Source: Ustulina deusta (lineage: Eukaryota > Ascomycota > Sordariomycetes > Xylariales > Xylariaceae). From it: 64,000 nucleotides of DNA. The notes beneath the pieces are model-generated. The model did not search any database. It was not told the DNA's origin and saw only the letters and a list, made by a program, of their open reading frames with translations. The position numbers and the translations under genes are program-made. Location of the stretch: positions 496,001 through 560,000 of the forward strand of contig JAJNNX010000012.1 in assembly GCA_023159155.1 (NCBI GenBank). Direction: 5' to 3'. How positions within the stretch are numbered: the stretch's first letter is position 1; every line of letters starts with the position of its first letter. Shown here in pieces: positions 1 through 12,663 of this stretch.

Positions 1-1519
1 GCGCAGCTGGCCTGGCAGCCGGTCTCGAGCGTGCTCATCGTGAGGGTGCCTCACCGCATTTTGATGCCGGCTCTGGTTCTCGGTTGGGGCATCGCGTCCG
101 CCGCGCTCACCGCTTGCCACGACTTCCCCACTCTCCTCGCTGCTCGGTTCTTCCTTGGTCTGTTCGAGGCCGGATGTCTCCCTCTATTCTCCGTCATCAC
201 CTCTCAATGGTACCGCCGTGCCGAGCAGCCCTTGCGCGTTGCGGCGTGGTACGGCACGAACGGCATTGCTACTATCGTGGCATCGGCCTTGTCGTATGGG
301 CTAGGACATATCCAGTCCCCTCTTCTAGAGTCATGGCAGATGTGAGTGTCAGTGCCGCGATGGCCTCCGGCAGGATAGATAGACGGCCAGGGGTTCTAAC
401 CTCGCCTCAATAGCATCTTCCTCTTCGTCGGTCTCGTAACCATCGCTACAGCACCTTTCATATACTGGAGGTTAGACAACGACATTCCTTCGGCACGATT
501 TCTATCTGAAGAGGATAAGCCGAAGGCCGTCGAGAGGTTGCGTGCCAACCAGACCGGTATGGGCAATCGAGAGTTCAAGTGGGGACAGGTCCTGGAGGTG
601 TTTCTCGAGCCGAAGACCTACCTTTGGGTTGCTCTCTCCTTGTTCGTCAACGCCGGTGCATCCGTGACGAATACCTTTGGGCCTCTAATCCTCAACGGTC
701 TCGGGTTTGACAAGTCAGAAACCCTCCAGGTCGCGCTCAAAATGGCAATTACTGACTTCGAGTGTTAGGTACTTGACCTCTCTACTTAACATCCCCTTCG
801 GCTTTGTGCAGTGGGTTATCATCCTCCTCGCATCGTGGATTGTTCAGCGATTCCGCATCAAGTCAGCTGTCGTGGTGATTTTCGCACTACCCGTCGTCGC
901 TGGCCTCGCCGTCTTATACACTGTCCCGCGGACGCCAGACAACAACGCACCGCTGCTTGTTGGGTACTACCTCCTCGCATTCTTGTTCGGAAATATCCCC
1001 GTCGTAGTAGCGTGGGTTATAGCAAACACAGCCGGCGCGACGAAGAGGTCGGCGATCATATGTAAGCGAGGACACCACCACTCTTCACATCCTCCTGGTA
1101 CTAACCCACCCCTCTTCTTCCCAGCGGTGTATAACGCAGCAGCGTCCATAGGCAATATCATCGGCCCCATCGTCTTCAACTCCAAAGACGCGCCGGACTA
1201 CTTTCCCGGCCTACGTGTAGTTCTAGGCTTTTTCGTAGCGACGGCCGCATGCGCGATCTTGCAAGCAGCCAACCTAACCTTCCTCAACAAGATGCAAGAG
1301 CGCCGGCGCGTGCAGAACGGTAAACCCGCCAAGATTAAGGATACGAGCATGTCGGATACGTACCAAGATCTTGCCATGAATGAGTCCTCTGACGGCGCTG
1401 GTAGTGTCTCAAGCAGTGCAGCCGAACAGGCTGCCGCCGGGCAGCAGAGTCGCATCGGCCAGAACGCCTTCGCTGACATGACTGATCGTGAAAATGACGA
1501 GTTTGTCTATGTTTTGTGA
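1..1519 (+). CDS. MFS transporter, allantoate permease (Dal5/Tna1) type, 5'-truncated by window edge
   Basis: C-terminal 442 residues of a 12-TM anion:cation symporter of the major facilitator superfamily, expected in the plasma membrane and importing small organic anions such as allantoate, nicotinate or related vitamins; the substrate cannot be read from sequence. The frame is open from base 1, so the N-terminus lies outside. Exons by splice signals: 1-341, 414-713, 769-1061, 1125-1519. The joins restore family-like text: LLESWQ-IIFLF across intron 1, GFDK-YLTSLLNIPFGFVQ across intron 2 and KRSAII-SVYNAA across intron 3. The motif RFFLGLFEAGCLPLF near the start matches TM4 of this family, and SIGNIIGPIVF matches TM11. 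The hydrophilic tail after about 1300 is rich in Ser, Ala and Gln, as expected for the cytosolic C-terminus. Intron 2 uses an atypical GTCAGA donor. Family assignment is strong. Confidence 0.88.
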
Positions 1520-1639
1520 AGAGATTGAATGTATTCGCGTCAGCTTTCGGGGCTCAAAACCTCCTGATAATGAGTAGCGTTGTGGTATCTAGAGAGTCTG
1601 GTCAACCTCCCTCCTACAACTACCAGTCTTGGCACCTAC
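1520..1639. other. Short intergenic stretch after the transporter
   Basis: No coding signal. It contains the first copy (1590-1602) of a 13-bp direct repeat, tagagagtctggt, whose second copy is at 2267-2279; the two copies bracket the possible LTR. Confidence 0.5.
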
Positions 1640-2260
1640 TGTTAGTGTAACGGGTGGGGCCCCCATACAATTTGTATGAGGGATTTTCTGCCCGCACTAA
1701 CACCCTTGATTTGGGTACGAGGTCGTAGGTTCCGGCTTTGGCACAGTCGACAACAGGCCATATTCTTTACCTTCGGGGACGGAATAAAACGCTCGACGCT
1801 CGTTATAATTACCTAGCGAGTACGGAGCCCGATATACGACGGCGAATGCGACCGGCGGACCACCTTGATATACGCCTTTCGAACCGGCGGTAGGAGGCTG
1901 CATTGGCACCCGTTCAAGTCACAAGGATTTTTCCCCACGGGGTTTTTGCCGGGTGAGCACGGGGAGTTTTGGGGGGTACGGACGCTGTCTTCGGGACCGG
2001 TCGTACCAACCGGGAGGAGGTATACCAATAAAGCAAATATTCAAGGGCTACGGAATATACGGTATTGGGGTTAAAATAGAACGCACGAGGCACGGAAGTC
2101 CTAGAAGGAGTGGACACGGAGTCATGGCACGGCACGCCCTTGAGGTATGAATATGGCTTCCGTACAATGTGTATGGCTTGTCACGTCTTATACCCCCTGG
2201 GAGGTTTAGGGGTTATTCAAAGAGTAGCCCTTTCATGACGTTAAACACAATTACATTACA
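1640..2260. mobile_element. Possible solo LTR or other degenerate repeat
   Basis: The segment begins TGTTAGTGTAAC and ends TTACATTACA, so it has the TG..CA ends typical of LTR retrotransposons, with loosely matching inverted termini (TGTTAGTGTAA at the left against TGTAATGTAAT read inward from the right). A 13-bp direct repeat (1590-1602 and 2267-2279) brackets it but does not abut the ends, so it is not a clean target-site duplication. Base composition differs from the AT-rich flanks and no protein is recognisable on either strand. An unrelated intergenic sequence is the main alternative. Confidence 0.3.
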
Positions 2261-3176
2261 TTACTTTAGAGAGTCTGGTTATGGCGGTGTTGTGCCTTGA
2301 AAACCTACACGCACACACACTCATACATATAATTATAATATAAATGGGAATAAACAATTTCTGCAAAAAGCGCCGAGGAAACAATCAAGTCACGGTTCTG
2401 TCCCATTTGCCGAGATAATGACAAGACCTAACAGTTGGGTGCCTGCGATTCTCGGCACGCAAAAAGGAAGAAAGGAAGAAAGAAAGACGTCCCTTAATAA
2501 ATTGCGAGTATACCCGCTATTTCTATGAGACTCGCCGGGGTCAATACAAACGGGACAACTTGCAAAAAAGAGCACCCACATGGAAATAGTAAGCTTAAAC
2601 GGTTTGGAATTTCGGTTGTGGCCCCAATTGTGAATTTCGCATTAGTTCTGGGTCCGTGCTGGGTCAGCCATGCGCGAGCCATGCGGACGAGTTAGGAATC
2701 ACCACAATATAACAAATACACTAAACTGTGTCCATAAATCTGCTAGGCAAGGCATGATCTTGGCTTCGTCAGTTAAAGGCTATATACATGGCACCGTTGG
2801 CGCTATTTTTTCAAGGGCCTTCATCAAGGCCTCCCATGATCGTTGTCTCCCGTCCATTCCTTGTCATCGTGCATCCTACTCCCCTCTAATATATGCAAGT
2901 TACCTAAGAAATCAAAGACCAGCTCAACGCTTGCCAAGTGTCAAGTTGAGATTTTGGTGCTAGGGCATGCCTTCATGCTCAAGGAGGCTTGATGCTTTGC
3001 AATGATAGGTTAGAGCCAAAACGCCTGACGACCAAACTAAATCTTTCACGCCCTTCTAAGACAAACTCCCACCGAATGGGTATAAACTGAAATGAAGATA
3101 TGACAGTAGAAACAAGGAAGACGTCATTCAACAACAGTAGAAGGGGACCAAGTGTTGTGAGAAAATGAAAAATAAG
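2261..3176. other. Intergenic region between the transporter and SPT7 3' ends
   Basis: AT-rich sequence including a CA-rich run near 2307-2320 and a poly-purine run near 2460-2490. It should hold the 3' UTR of SPT7, which is transcribed towards it. Open frames here are short and resemble no family. Confidence 0.5.
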
Positions 3177-6100
3177 CTAGCGCTCGATACTTTCGGGGCT
3201 CATGGGAATGCCTGTGTCGTCTTTGTCTGTTTGGCTGTTGTTCCCCTGGCTTTGCATGCTTTCCATACGTTCCATAGGCGGCGGGCCAGCTGGCGTGGCT
3301 TTAGACGTAGACCCATTAGAGGGGGCAGTATTCTTTTTTGATGCGGCAGCTTTCTCAGCTTCCATCTTAGCCTTTTTCGCTTCGGCGGCTTGTTGCTCCA
3401 GCTTCTTCTTTTTCTTGTTAATGGCATTTTGTTCCTTGGGCGGTCGCTTCTGTGGTGACACTATCTTGCCCGTTGCACCAAGTCGAGGTTGAGGTCGTCT
3501 CTGTTTCACAGGCAGATCTTTATCTTCCACCAACGGTAGGTCGCCATTAGCGTGCAGTTTCGCGAGGAAGAAGTTCTTAACCAGGCCCAGTTGCTCTTGA
3601 ATATTTTCTTTGGTGACAGGCTCAGGAGGTGGTAGCTCTTCGAAGAGAACAGTATCGATTGGGCCTTGCGCCTGATTTTGAGCCTGATATTGATTCCTCA
3701 CTCTGGATTGGAGGAGGTGTAGAGGGACAGACAGGACTCCACCTAGCTCGCCCGCTAGACCAAGTTCTTTGAAGCCGAAGAAATCTTCACCGAGCTCTTC
3801 CGCGAAATCTCCCCCGACGAATTGTTCGCTGCCATCATTAAAAGCGGCAGCACCATCGCCTCCACCTTCGGTAACAGCAGGGCGAAGCAGATCGCTAAGA
3901 TGACACTTCATGCGCTCATGGATTCCACTTAGCTTATTGCCTAGCCGATCCACCTCGTCCTTAGCATAGCTCTCTAAAGCTTCGATTGTATAGCCGTTTT
4001 CATCAAGTGTGTGAAGTATGGCTTGCTCATTACTATACCGGGGTTGAAGGACAGATTTACTGATGTCGCTGGTCGATATAAAATCTATTTTTTCGCATTC
4101 GGTGTAGGTCTTGAATGTTTGTACCATCTTGCCAAAATAATCAGCTGCGATGTCGGTTATGGTATCCAGTGCAGATGGTTGGTATTCCTCAAAGCCGGCG
4201 TGATAGAATAGTTTAGCAACGGATCGCTGCAATGCTGCACGACAAACTTCCGGCGCCATCACTAGGTCATCACCACATGTCACATGTGGTTCGATATCAG
4301 CCTCGCGGAAGGGGCCAGGGTTGTACTTGGGGAATTGATTCGCGTACACCTGTAATAGTCAATAATTCAAAGCCCTAAAGGTAAGGGGGTTAATCATGAC
4401 TTACCTGTGTCTGAAGTTGCATCTGTTTGATGATCCCTATTTTCGAGCAAACTTTTCTGGTTTCTTGCATTTGTCGGAGATTGGCATCTATCTTCTGAGA
4501 CAAAAGACTCTTGGGAGCAGTGAAGTATCCGGGGGGTAATGTGCGGAGGAATTCCTCATGCTGATTGATAACTTGACCCTCGCTATCCTCGATCCATTGC
4601 AGCTTGGGTGGGATGTCTGGTACCAAAGTCTGAGGCTCATAGTAGTCTGGGATGACCTTCTCTTCATCCTCCTCCATACCCTCGGCCAAGGTTTCTGTCG
4701 CCTTTGTGGTTTCGTTGCCAACTTCTATTGATACGTCGCCTTGCGGATGACCCATGACGCCACTCGTATCTGCTTGTTGCAGGCTGCGAAGATATCGGCG
4801 CATCCCGGCTTTAGTTCTCAGTAGGGCAGGTTCTTCAACGTTAAGCCTTTTGCCACTAAAGAGTTCGAAACGTTGCTTTGTAATGAGTGCGCGGTCTTTC
4901 TTGGTGACTTGCTTCCAGATTTTGTACTCCTCATCTTCATACACCTGTTGCGCCGCATCGGTCAAGGCTTGGCCAAGTGCCATTCCATTTATGGATGGAA
5001 CATCTATGTCCATGGCATCAACGTTGCTCCCCATGCCTGAGTGCCCGTTGAGGCCGCTGGGAGTCATAGAGCCGCCTACAGGTGGTGTTCCAAAACCGTT
5101 ACTACCGTCGAGCTCGGAGCCGTCACGGTTTGCCTTCGCAAGCAACCCATTTAGCTGCAGCACTGGCTTTTGATCGTTATTCGGTGTCCCTTCCTTCTGG
5201 TCGGTAGGTGCTTTCCTCGATTTGGTGCCTTTAGCTCCGCCGGCGACACGGCCGCGAGACGACATTATCGGCTCATCGTCCGAATCGTCACCTCCATCAT
5301 CGTCACCGCCATTCTGCTTCCGTCGTTCTTCTGCTTCGACTTCAGCTCGAGGTCGGATGACCAGGTCTGGGATTAGGGGGATGAGCTTCTCAGCTTCTTT
5401 TCGCATGCCGTTGGCCATTCTTCTGAGCGGGTGATTCATGTCCTGATTGTATCGCAGACAGTTGTCCCATATAAGATTGAGATCAGTGACGAAGTCTGTC
5501 TTGGATTTGTAGTTCAATGATTTCAACTTCTTCGTCATGGTCCCAAGGTCCATAGGTTGCTTAATAACTTATGCTCAAGTTAGTTAAATTGGTCCGAAAG
5601 CACAATTATCAAAATGCTCACAGTTATAATAGTCAGGAGCGTCCCGCTTGTTGACCCGTTGCAGGAACGGCGTGGAATACTCTGTATGGGCTTTAAGCTC
5701 GGTCAACACCTTCTCTAATGCTTCATAGAGTTCCTCCTGGTTGACGTTTTCTTCGCTGGCCCATCTGCTCCTGTTCTTGCGCACCTCGTTCATCAAGGAA
5801 CGCAACTCGGCATCCGAGGCGCGCACCATATCGCGTTTCATATCTATACGCGCGATCAGGTGCTTGAGGGTAAGGCTAGATGCGCCCAGGTTCGCGCTAC
5901 TAAGCGAACCGTGATTTTCGCCAGGCGCACTACCGCTCGTGTGGTTATGACTATTCTTATCCATCTCAGCCTGGAGGGCCTTCTCAGATTCTTCCAGCTG
6001 CTGCTGTTCAAGCATGGCTGTATGATCGGTTTCGAGGGTATAGAAGATGGTGTGGAAGCTGCGCTTTGCAGTTTCTTCGGTATCCTTCCGAGCTTCTTCT

Positions 6101-6708
6101 AGTTGCTTGCGCGCGTCTTCAATATTGCTTGTTTGTGTCTGCGATACTTGGGAGATCTCTTCTTTGAGCTTGCCGGGCGATGTAATGGATGGTACAGGGG
6201 AGCTGCCCGATTTGGAAGGCGACAAGAGGCCTTTCGATGCGGAGGTGGACTTCGATTTGAGAGGTGATACACTGATGGGTCTAGGGCGCGAACTGTCCTC
6301 AATGCTTTCGTCGTCATCATCATCGTCATCGCCGTAGTCGTCTTCGTTGATGACTCGCTTAATCCTCTTGGCAGGGCGCTCTTCGATGGGGGTATGGTCG
6401 GTGGCAGGAGGTAGGGATACGGGGAGATGGAAAGGACGACGCAACGAGTTGATGGCATCATAGTCATAGGAGCCGTCATCGGCGAAGAGAAGAGAAATGC
6501 GCGACTCGGTTCGGCGATATAACTCGGCAAAACGCGCGCGTTGACGTTCTTCCTCGATATCTGATGCCTCAGGCATCGAAGCCGCGGAATTGTCAGCGGA
6601 GTCATGAGACCGGACCAGGGCATCATCAAACCCCCTGGTTCCATTGACGCTTCCATGCAGATGCTGCGCAGGAGGAGGCCAGGCTGGCTGGCCGTTCGTG
6701 ATAGACAT
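3177..6708 (-). CDS. SPT7: SAGA complex subunit Spt7 (bromodomain plus histone fold)
   Basis: Core structural subunit of the SAGA histone acetyltransferase coactivator in the nucleus. Exons on the minus strand: 6708-5622, 5567-4405, 4349-3177, giving 1140 residues; introns are 54 and 55 nt. Residues about 300-362 and the start of exon 2 form the bromodomain: the join reads [18 protein letters not shown] and continues to [12 protein letters not shown], where the Asn is the acetyl-lysine-binding residue. Exon 3 (from residue 751) carries the histone fold ([19 protein letters not shown]), which pairs with Taf10 in yeast, followed by the fungal Spt7 signature FFGFKELGL and SVPLHLLQ. An acidic Asp run lies near residue 130. 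The tail is Lys-rich and low complexity. I chose the ATG at 6708 ([10 protein letters not shown]); the frame stays open further upstream, but that part has no family character. Confidence 0.93.
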
Positions 6709-8644
6709 GATGGCCTTCGCGGCGGCGGATGGAGAAACAGGGCAGCTGGCAGTTGCTGGTCGCCATGCGTGGGAAACGCAGGGTCGCGTCGGGTGGGCAG
6801 GAGGGCGATAGGCACGCCTAAAATCACGGTAGGGGAACGAGCGACATCGAAGAAGATGGTAACAAGAGTTTGAACGGAAGATTGATAAGAATGGGCGGTG
6901 TTTTGATGGATTGAAGTCGAGGCCGAAGCGTGTAGACTGATAGTATGAAGTCGAAGTGAGGTTTGGAGTGGATACCCTGCCTCCGGTATACAGCCCTCCC
7001 AATCCCTAGGAGACAGAATAAGGTACCATGACCGAATGGGACTACCTAACGTGCCTAGGTAGGTACCTAAGTAGAGTGGCTCCCCCGGGGTTGCAGAAGG
7101 CTTCCCACTAAACCCACTATCCACTGCCTTGGTACCCACTACAGCAACGACTAGACTACTTAGGTGGTACATGCAGAAACCACCCACTGTCACTAATAAC
7201 ATAGGTACCCCCGCCCTCATGACCACTCACTTACCTATACCACAATTGAATGTTTATAGCGAGCGAGAGCACCTACAGCACATACTGTAGATACGGCATA
7301 CAGCACCCTCATGTCTCCACCCAAGCGTGGTACAACACTCTAGTGTAAATAGGATGCAAGTCGTTATTATTGGCGTGCACAGCCGAATATGCGTAAACTT
7401 GCTGGCTTGGATGAGTCAACTGCTAAACTACGTGATCCCTATGAATTTAAACGTCTTTTTTTTATCCAATTGGTGTATTTCAATGTTAACATCATGCGCT
7501 GTACGCATCGCTAGTTTCTCAGATGTTTATCATGCACAGATAGCTTTGCAGACCATGCTTACCTAAGATGACAATCTATTAGGTACTCGCTAACTAAGCG
7601 TAAGAAGGTAGCAAACAATCACGTGTAGGTATCTCTTTCTCGGATTTATCATGGGTTTGATTGATAGGTACTGCAGGTAGCTTGATCATAGATATTCATC
7701 ATGTCTTTGACCACCCTTTGTTTTTTCCGCCCCCCGGACTAAGTCAGCCTTAAGCCTCATCTTTGTCAGCCCTCCTCTCTTGCAGGTGAGGGCAGCTCAG
7801 CCTTCAAGGACAAACGCTTCAGAAAACCAATCCTTGTTATACTGGCATTTGAGTCCAAGAGCCCTATTCCATCACGCTTTAGCGTGTACTTTGGTAATTA
7901 GGTACTTACAAGCACACATGAGGTAGGTATGGAATAATTCAAGTTTTGAATGTAATGGACGGTAGTTCACCTATGAACAAAGAGCATTCAGCTTGTTATG
8001 GCGATATATATAATATCCCTACTAGGTATGCAGATATTTCAAAAATCTTCTCATATATTAATATTTCATGATTTAATGTTGTCAACCGATACAGGACCAT
8101 ACACGCTGCACTTGATGCAGTCCTATAATTGGTACCTACTGTAGGCATTAGAAATGGAATACCTATGCGAACTTCCACTTTCCTAAAATGGACGCTTACC
8201 TAATCTGACCAGACAGGGCGCAAAGGTAGCGTAGGTCTGCAGGTTTGCTGCACGGTGCAGGCAGGCTGCAGAAATAGGTACCTAGAACACCCCTAGACCA
8301 GATACTGCCTTAGGTACGTACTTAAGGTACCTAAGGCACTAGATAGGCATGTCCAGGAGCAAGCATGTCTGTCGTTCCACAGCCTCCCGGCCACCTTTTC
8401 ATTACCTAGGTACCTATTCTATGGTTAGCTCCCGCCGCGTGGCCCCGAAACAAGCTTGCTTTTTGTGAGCTCCAGCACTGCTCCAGCTTTCTCTGCTTCT
8501 TGGCTGTCGTAAATAACACCCACAATCGAGAATCACTCAAACTTCCGGCCACACGTAAACGATCCCCAATCCTGGCAGTGTACAAAAGCATGTCTACCTT
8601 GCTTTGAAGTCTGCCCCGTTTCCGATCGAACAGTACCTCCGAAT
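6709..8644. other. Divergent promoter region between SPT7 and the VanZ-like gene
   Basis: Nearly 2 kb with no convincing gene. It contains clusters of the palindromic words AGGTACCT and CCTAGGTA at about 7050-7075 and 8275-8345 and again near 8405, plus AT-rich blocks at 7430-7520 and 7920-8090. The open frames are short and AT-driven. Confidence 0.55.
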
Positions 8645-9469
8645 ATGCGTATTCGGTTGCCTTTCGCAGGTCCGTAGCTGTCTCGCCTTGCCGTCATCAC
8701 TATGTAGTCTAACCTCCACTTCATTCTGTCTTGATCCTTTCTCTCTTTGTTTGGTTGTTTCCTTCTCTTGCCTGCTTGGCAGCGTGCCATCCCATAGGCC
8801 AGCAAAAGAACTACAGAAAGTAATAAGCTACGAGCTGACAACCCGTCTCGCCTAGGCGTCTTCTTCGTGCTCTGCCTCCTCGCAGGCTACGCCGGCCTAT
8901 CCTCCCTTCAGCTCGACAGCGTCATCAACGACAAAGTTCTGCACGCGCTCACCTTTTTTACCCTCACCGTCGTCTTCTACTGGGTCATCGACACGAGTCG
9001 TCGTCGCACTCTCAACCTAACCATCGTCGTATGCACTCTTGCCCTGGGCATCGGCTCCGAGTTCCTACAAGGCTTCCTCCCTAACGGGCGCAACTTCGAC
9101 CTCAATGACATCATCGCCAACATCGTAGGAAGCTTGGCTGGCCTGGCTCTATGCTCATGGTATCACCAGAGGATGCTGGAGCGTAAGCGACGGCGCCGTT
9201 ACAGTGCAGTACCGGGCGATGAACCGACCGATTTGGAGCTAGGTGAGGGGCTAAGCCGCCAAGAGGAAGGCATCATAGGAGCCGATGCCGAGCAGGGCCG
9301 CGCAACAACATTAGAGGAAGAGGTCGATAACTGGGATGAAAATGCTGTAGACAACTGGGATGAGGACGACGAGCCCCAAGGAGACATAGGCACCAGCGAC
9401 AAAATCCACGCAGGCGAGCAGAATGGGGGCGAAGGCGCAAACGCAATTGGCAAGAAACGAGCTGATTAA
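8645..9469 (+). CDS. VanZ-like domain membrane protein
   Basis: A 212-residue fungal VanZ-family protein of unknown function. Exon 1 is tiny (8645-8669, eight codons plus one base, MRIRLPFA); intron 8670-8855 is 186 nt; exon 2 is 8856-9469. The join makes Gly and continues as VFFVLCLLAGYAGLSS, the first membrane helix. Two or three more hydrophobic helices follow (TFFTLTVVFYWVID, LTIVVCTLALGIGSEFLQGF, IIANIVGSLAGLALCSW). The conserved VanZ features are DKVLH after helix 1 and EFLQGFLPNGRNFDLNDIIAN, whose charged and Asn residues are the family hallmark. The tail from about residue 120 is highly acidic and has a repeated VDNWDE motif. The start was chosen because it gives the usual fungal N-terminus and a clean splice. 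VanZ was named from bacterial teicoplanin resistance; no such role is implied here. Confidence 0.83.
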
Positions 9470-10237
9470 GCCTTTCCTCATTGACACTCGTCAGGAACCA
9501 CGAGCAGAAGAGTCAGCGAAAAGGAATTGATGGGTGGGATATGATCTACTATACCTTTATCGAATCCTTTTTTTTCTCCTTGGGCGTTATGGGGCATTGA
9601 TGCGGCATGCAAAAGCTTGGGCAAAACTTGCAGGTCGAATCACTAGAAACCACACTATTTATGTACCAATTAGATGACTGACGATATCACGGGGTGCGCC
9701 AGATGCAAGGGACGCATAGATGAAAAAGAAGGATGTTTTTTAAACAAAACAAAAATTTCGTACGTCTCAGTTCTCAGAATGAAGACTAACCCAACAATCT
9801 TCCCAATATAGTCCCAATCACAAGGAAAGATCAACGATCGGCGTCTGTATCGCGGTTTTCCAGTTCAGTCAAGTTGGTATACCTTTGCTATCCACACACA
9901 AGCAGCTTCCTACAAGTACCCTCGCTCCACCTTACCCATACTAAGGACTAGCTTCTCCATACTATCTAAAGACTACATAAGTAGTAGGAAACAACAACGT
10001 TGTACACGTAAGACGCGATGCTATGAAACAAAACGTGCCATGTAGGGCACCCCATAAAATCTGGCCAAAATGATGCAATCGTCGGTAAAGTCTCGGCAGT
10101 TGCGGAGATTCTACCACTTCGTGTATGAACGAGCTGCTGTTTTCGTACAGTCATCTTGGAGACTGATCATCATTCCTTCATAAATTGACAACCCGTCTAA
10201 TTATCGTCTGGCAGTTATTTGTTGATCGGAAACAACT
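9470..10237. other. Intergenic region between the VanZ-like and decarboxylase genes
   Basis: 3' flank of the VanZ-like gene (T- and A-rich runs near 9565 and 9740) followed by the presumed promoter of the decarboxylase. Nothing else is supported. Confidence 0.5.
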
Positions 10238-12154
10238 ATGCCGTCGTTGCTATCCAATGAAAACGGCGCGCCGCAGCTGAACAGAGCTGATGAGGTTGAA
10301 GATGTAGGTAGATCTGCAGTTACGAACCCCTCACAGCGAAAATCGATCAACTTGGGACAGTACATGGGTAGATGGACCCGGCGCCCCACTTCAAATATAT
10401 ATTGCATCTCGATAGCATGAGCCTCATGCTCCACGCGCTCTCTATTCGTTTCTAATCCGTCGGATATATAGCTAGTAAACGCCGTAAAATCTCTTATCGT
10501 GCCCTACGTCCGGGCGGCTGATGAGGCTGCTGCCCTCCGAGCTCAAGGTCACATCAGTGAAGGCCCGTCGACGCGAAACGTCCTCGTTGAATCTTATCGC
10601 CCCGAGGACCTCGTGAAGCGCCTGCAGTTGTCTTTGCCCGAGGGCCAAGGGAGAGGGAAAGACGGCTTGCTAGATGCAATTCAAGATGTATTGAGGTATA
10701 GCGTGAATACTTGGGATCAGGGATTCCTAGATAAGCTATATTCAAGCACGAATGCTGTTCGTCGCCACCACGCAGAGAGCGTCTCCTCGAATGCGCCTTC
10801 CTATTATGAGTCGGTGATGGTGGCTGACTCGAATGGTGTCCATAGGTGGGCGTGGTCTCTGATATGCTGCTTTCTGTTTTGAATACGAATGTAAGTCTCA
10901 GCCATGTGTACCACGGCGCTTATCCACCTATCCCACTCATGTTTCATTCTCCGCTTGGCCGTCATACTGACCCGTAAACAGGTTCACATCTACCAAACTT
11001 CGCCATCCCTCACGGTGGTAGAGAAGATCACATCGCGGGCACTGGCGTCTCTCTTTGGGCTCACAGGGCCGCGTGCGGGCGGCGTGACATGCCAAGGCGG
11101 GAGTTCCTCGAATCTAACGTCACTCATCATCGCACGAAACAGCCTGTATCCCACAACCAAGACGCAGGGGAATACCGGGTTCATCTTTGCGCTCTTCACC
11201 AGCGCACACGGACACTATAGCGTGGAAAAGGCCGCCACGACGGCAGGCATGGGGTCTCAGAACGTCATCACCGTGCCCGTCGATTCCGAAGGCCGCATGA
11301 TCCCCACAGCGCTTCAAGACGCTGTCTTAGCTGCTAAAAAGAAGGGCATGACGCCGCTGTACGTCAACGCCACGGCCGGAACCACGGTCCTGGGATCCTT
11401 TGACCCGTTCCACGAGATCGCGGACGTGTGCGCCAAGTTCGGGCTCTGGATGCATGTTGATGCCTCGTGGGGTGGACCCGTTGCATTCTCGGCCGCGCAG
11501 CGGTATAAAATCGCCGGGGTTGAACGCGCGAATACTATCACGGTCAATCCACACAAGATGATGAATGTCCCCGTAACCTGCTCCTTCCTATTGACAAGAG
11601 ACCTTGCCGTGTTTCACCACGCCAATACGTTGCCTGCTGGGTACCTATTTCATGGAGATGATGAAGACGACAACGACGGTACCAACGCGCATGAGGAGAC
11701 CACAGAGAAAGAATATTGGGATCTCGCAGATTTGACACTCCAGTGTGGCCGCCGCGGCGACAGTCTGAAGTTAGCGCTTGCGTGGATCTATTACGGCGCT
11801 GCGGGCTTCGAAGAGCAAATTGACCACGCCTTTGACATGGCAGCGCTGCTCACATCATTAGTCGAGACGGCGGATAATTTCGTCCTACTCTCGAGCAACC
11901 CGCCACCCTGTCTGCAAGTCTGTTTCTATCACGCGCCTGGGAGAGTCCTGGATTCAAATGCGGAGGCGAATACGCGGCGGACGAAGACTATGGTTCGGAA
12001 TCTCGTTAGTCGAGGGTTCATGGTAGACTATGCGCCTGGCGAGAACGGTAGCTTCTTCAGGGTCGTGGTGAATTGCCAGACAAGAAAGGCCACCGTTGAA
12101 GGTCTCATGAAGGCACTTAATGAAGTCGGGAAAGAAGTGATTTCTTCTTCGTAG
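10238..12154 (+). CDS. Group II PLP-dependent decarboxylase (glutamate / cysteine-sulfinate decarboxylase-like)
   Basis: Pyridoxal-phosphate enzyme of 522 residues expected to remove the alpha-carboxyl of an amino acid in the cytosol. Exons: 10238-10307, 10476-10756, 10846-10890, 10982-12154; introns 168, 89 and 91 nt. The third exon is only 15 codons (VGVVSDMLLSVLNTN). Visible motifs: TCQGGSSSNLTSL (cofactor phosphate region), SAHGHYS with the ring-stacking His near residue 208-210, HVDASWGG with the PLP-nitrogen Asp near residue 292, and NPHKMMNVP with the Schiff-base Lys near residue 324. A hydrophilic acidic loop (GDDEDDNDG) after the Lys is typical of fungal members. Fungal homologues are often labelled glutamate or cysteine sulfinic acid decarboxylase, but the substrate is not settled by these motifs. 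No neighbour suggests a pathway. Both the ATG and all splice phases are consistent. Confidence 0.88.
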
Positions 12155-12543
12155 CAGATTTGGCTGGGTATGAAGTGACATTTTGCACGCTGTAGACAAT
12201 AGATTAGCTATGAGATACCATCCAAGGTTGGCCATCTAGACCCTAGAGGTTTTCAATATCCCCAGGGCATTCTGCCGGCCATTCAGGAGGTAGATGAAAG
12301 TCTCTCTTTCCCGCTAGGATATTTCAGTCTCAGCTACGCCAACACCACTTGCTGAGTCTCAAACTTGTTCTGATACGAGTATTTAGAACGGCGAGCGCGA
12401 GCTTTACGGTTTAGTGACAGAGGATTACTGTAATTTGCTTAGTGGAAGGAAACGAAGCTCCGAAAAGACACCGGGGACCCAACGCAGAAGGCAGGGAGGC
12501 AGGAGAAAGAGAGGTGTCAAAAAAACAAAAACGAATGGAGAAC
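12155..12543. other. Intergenic region between the decarboxylase and tRNA-Lys
   Basis: 3' flank of the decarboxylase. No coding signal on either strand. Confidence 0.5.
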
Positions 12544-12549
12544 AAAAAA
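12544..12549 (-). terminator. RNA polymerase III oligo-T terminator of tRNA-Lys
   Basis: Six A on the plus strand, so six T in the transcribed direction, about 42 nt after the tRNA 3' end. This is the expected Pol III stop. Confidence 0.6.
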
Positions 12550-12590
12550 TTCGTTGCTGATCTCAGTATACTGAGAGGCATCGGGAATTG

Positions 12591-12663
12591 AGCCCGATGC
12601 GGGGGTCGAACCCGCAACCTTGAGATTAAGAGTCTCACGCTCTACCGATTGAGCTAACCGGGC
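12591..12663 (-). tRNA. tRNA-Lys (anticodon CTT)
   Basis: A 73-nt tRNA read on the minus strand. The 7-bp acceptor stem GCCCGGT pairs with ATCGGGC (one G-T pair) and is followed by discriminator T. The D arm starts GCTCAATCGGTAGAGC (box A). The anticodon stem TGAGA/TCTCA encloses a loop with CTT, reading AAG lysine codons. The T arm is GCGGG-TTCGACC-CCCGC (box B). There is no intron between anticodon and 3' stem. All four arms pair well, so the gene looks functional. Confidence 0.95.

Noticed and set aside
6099..7226. Long minus-strand frame of 375 codons
   Set aside because: It is a shifted-frame shadow over the first exon of SPT7, whose own frame matches the family.
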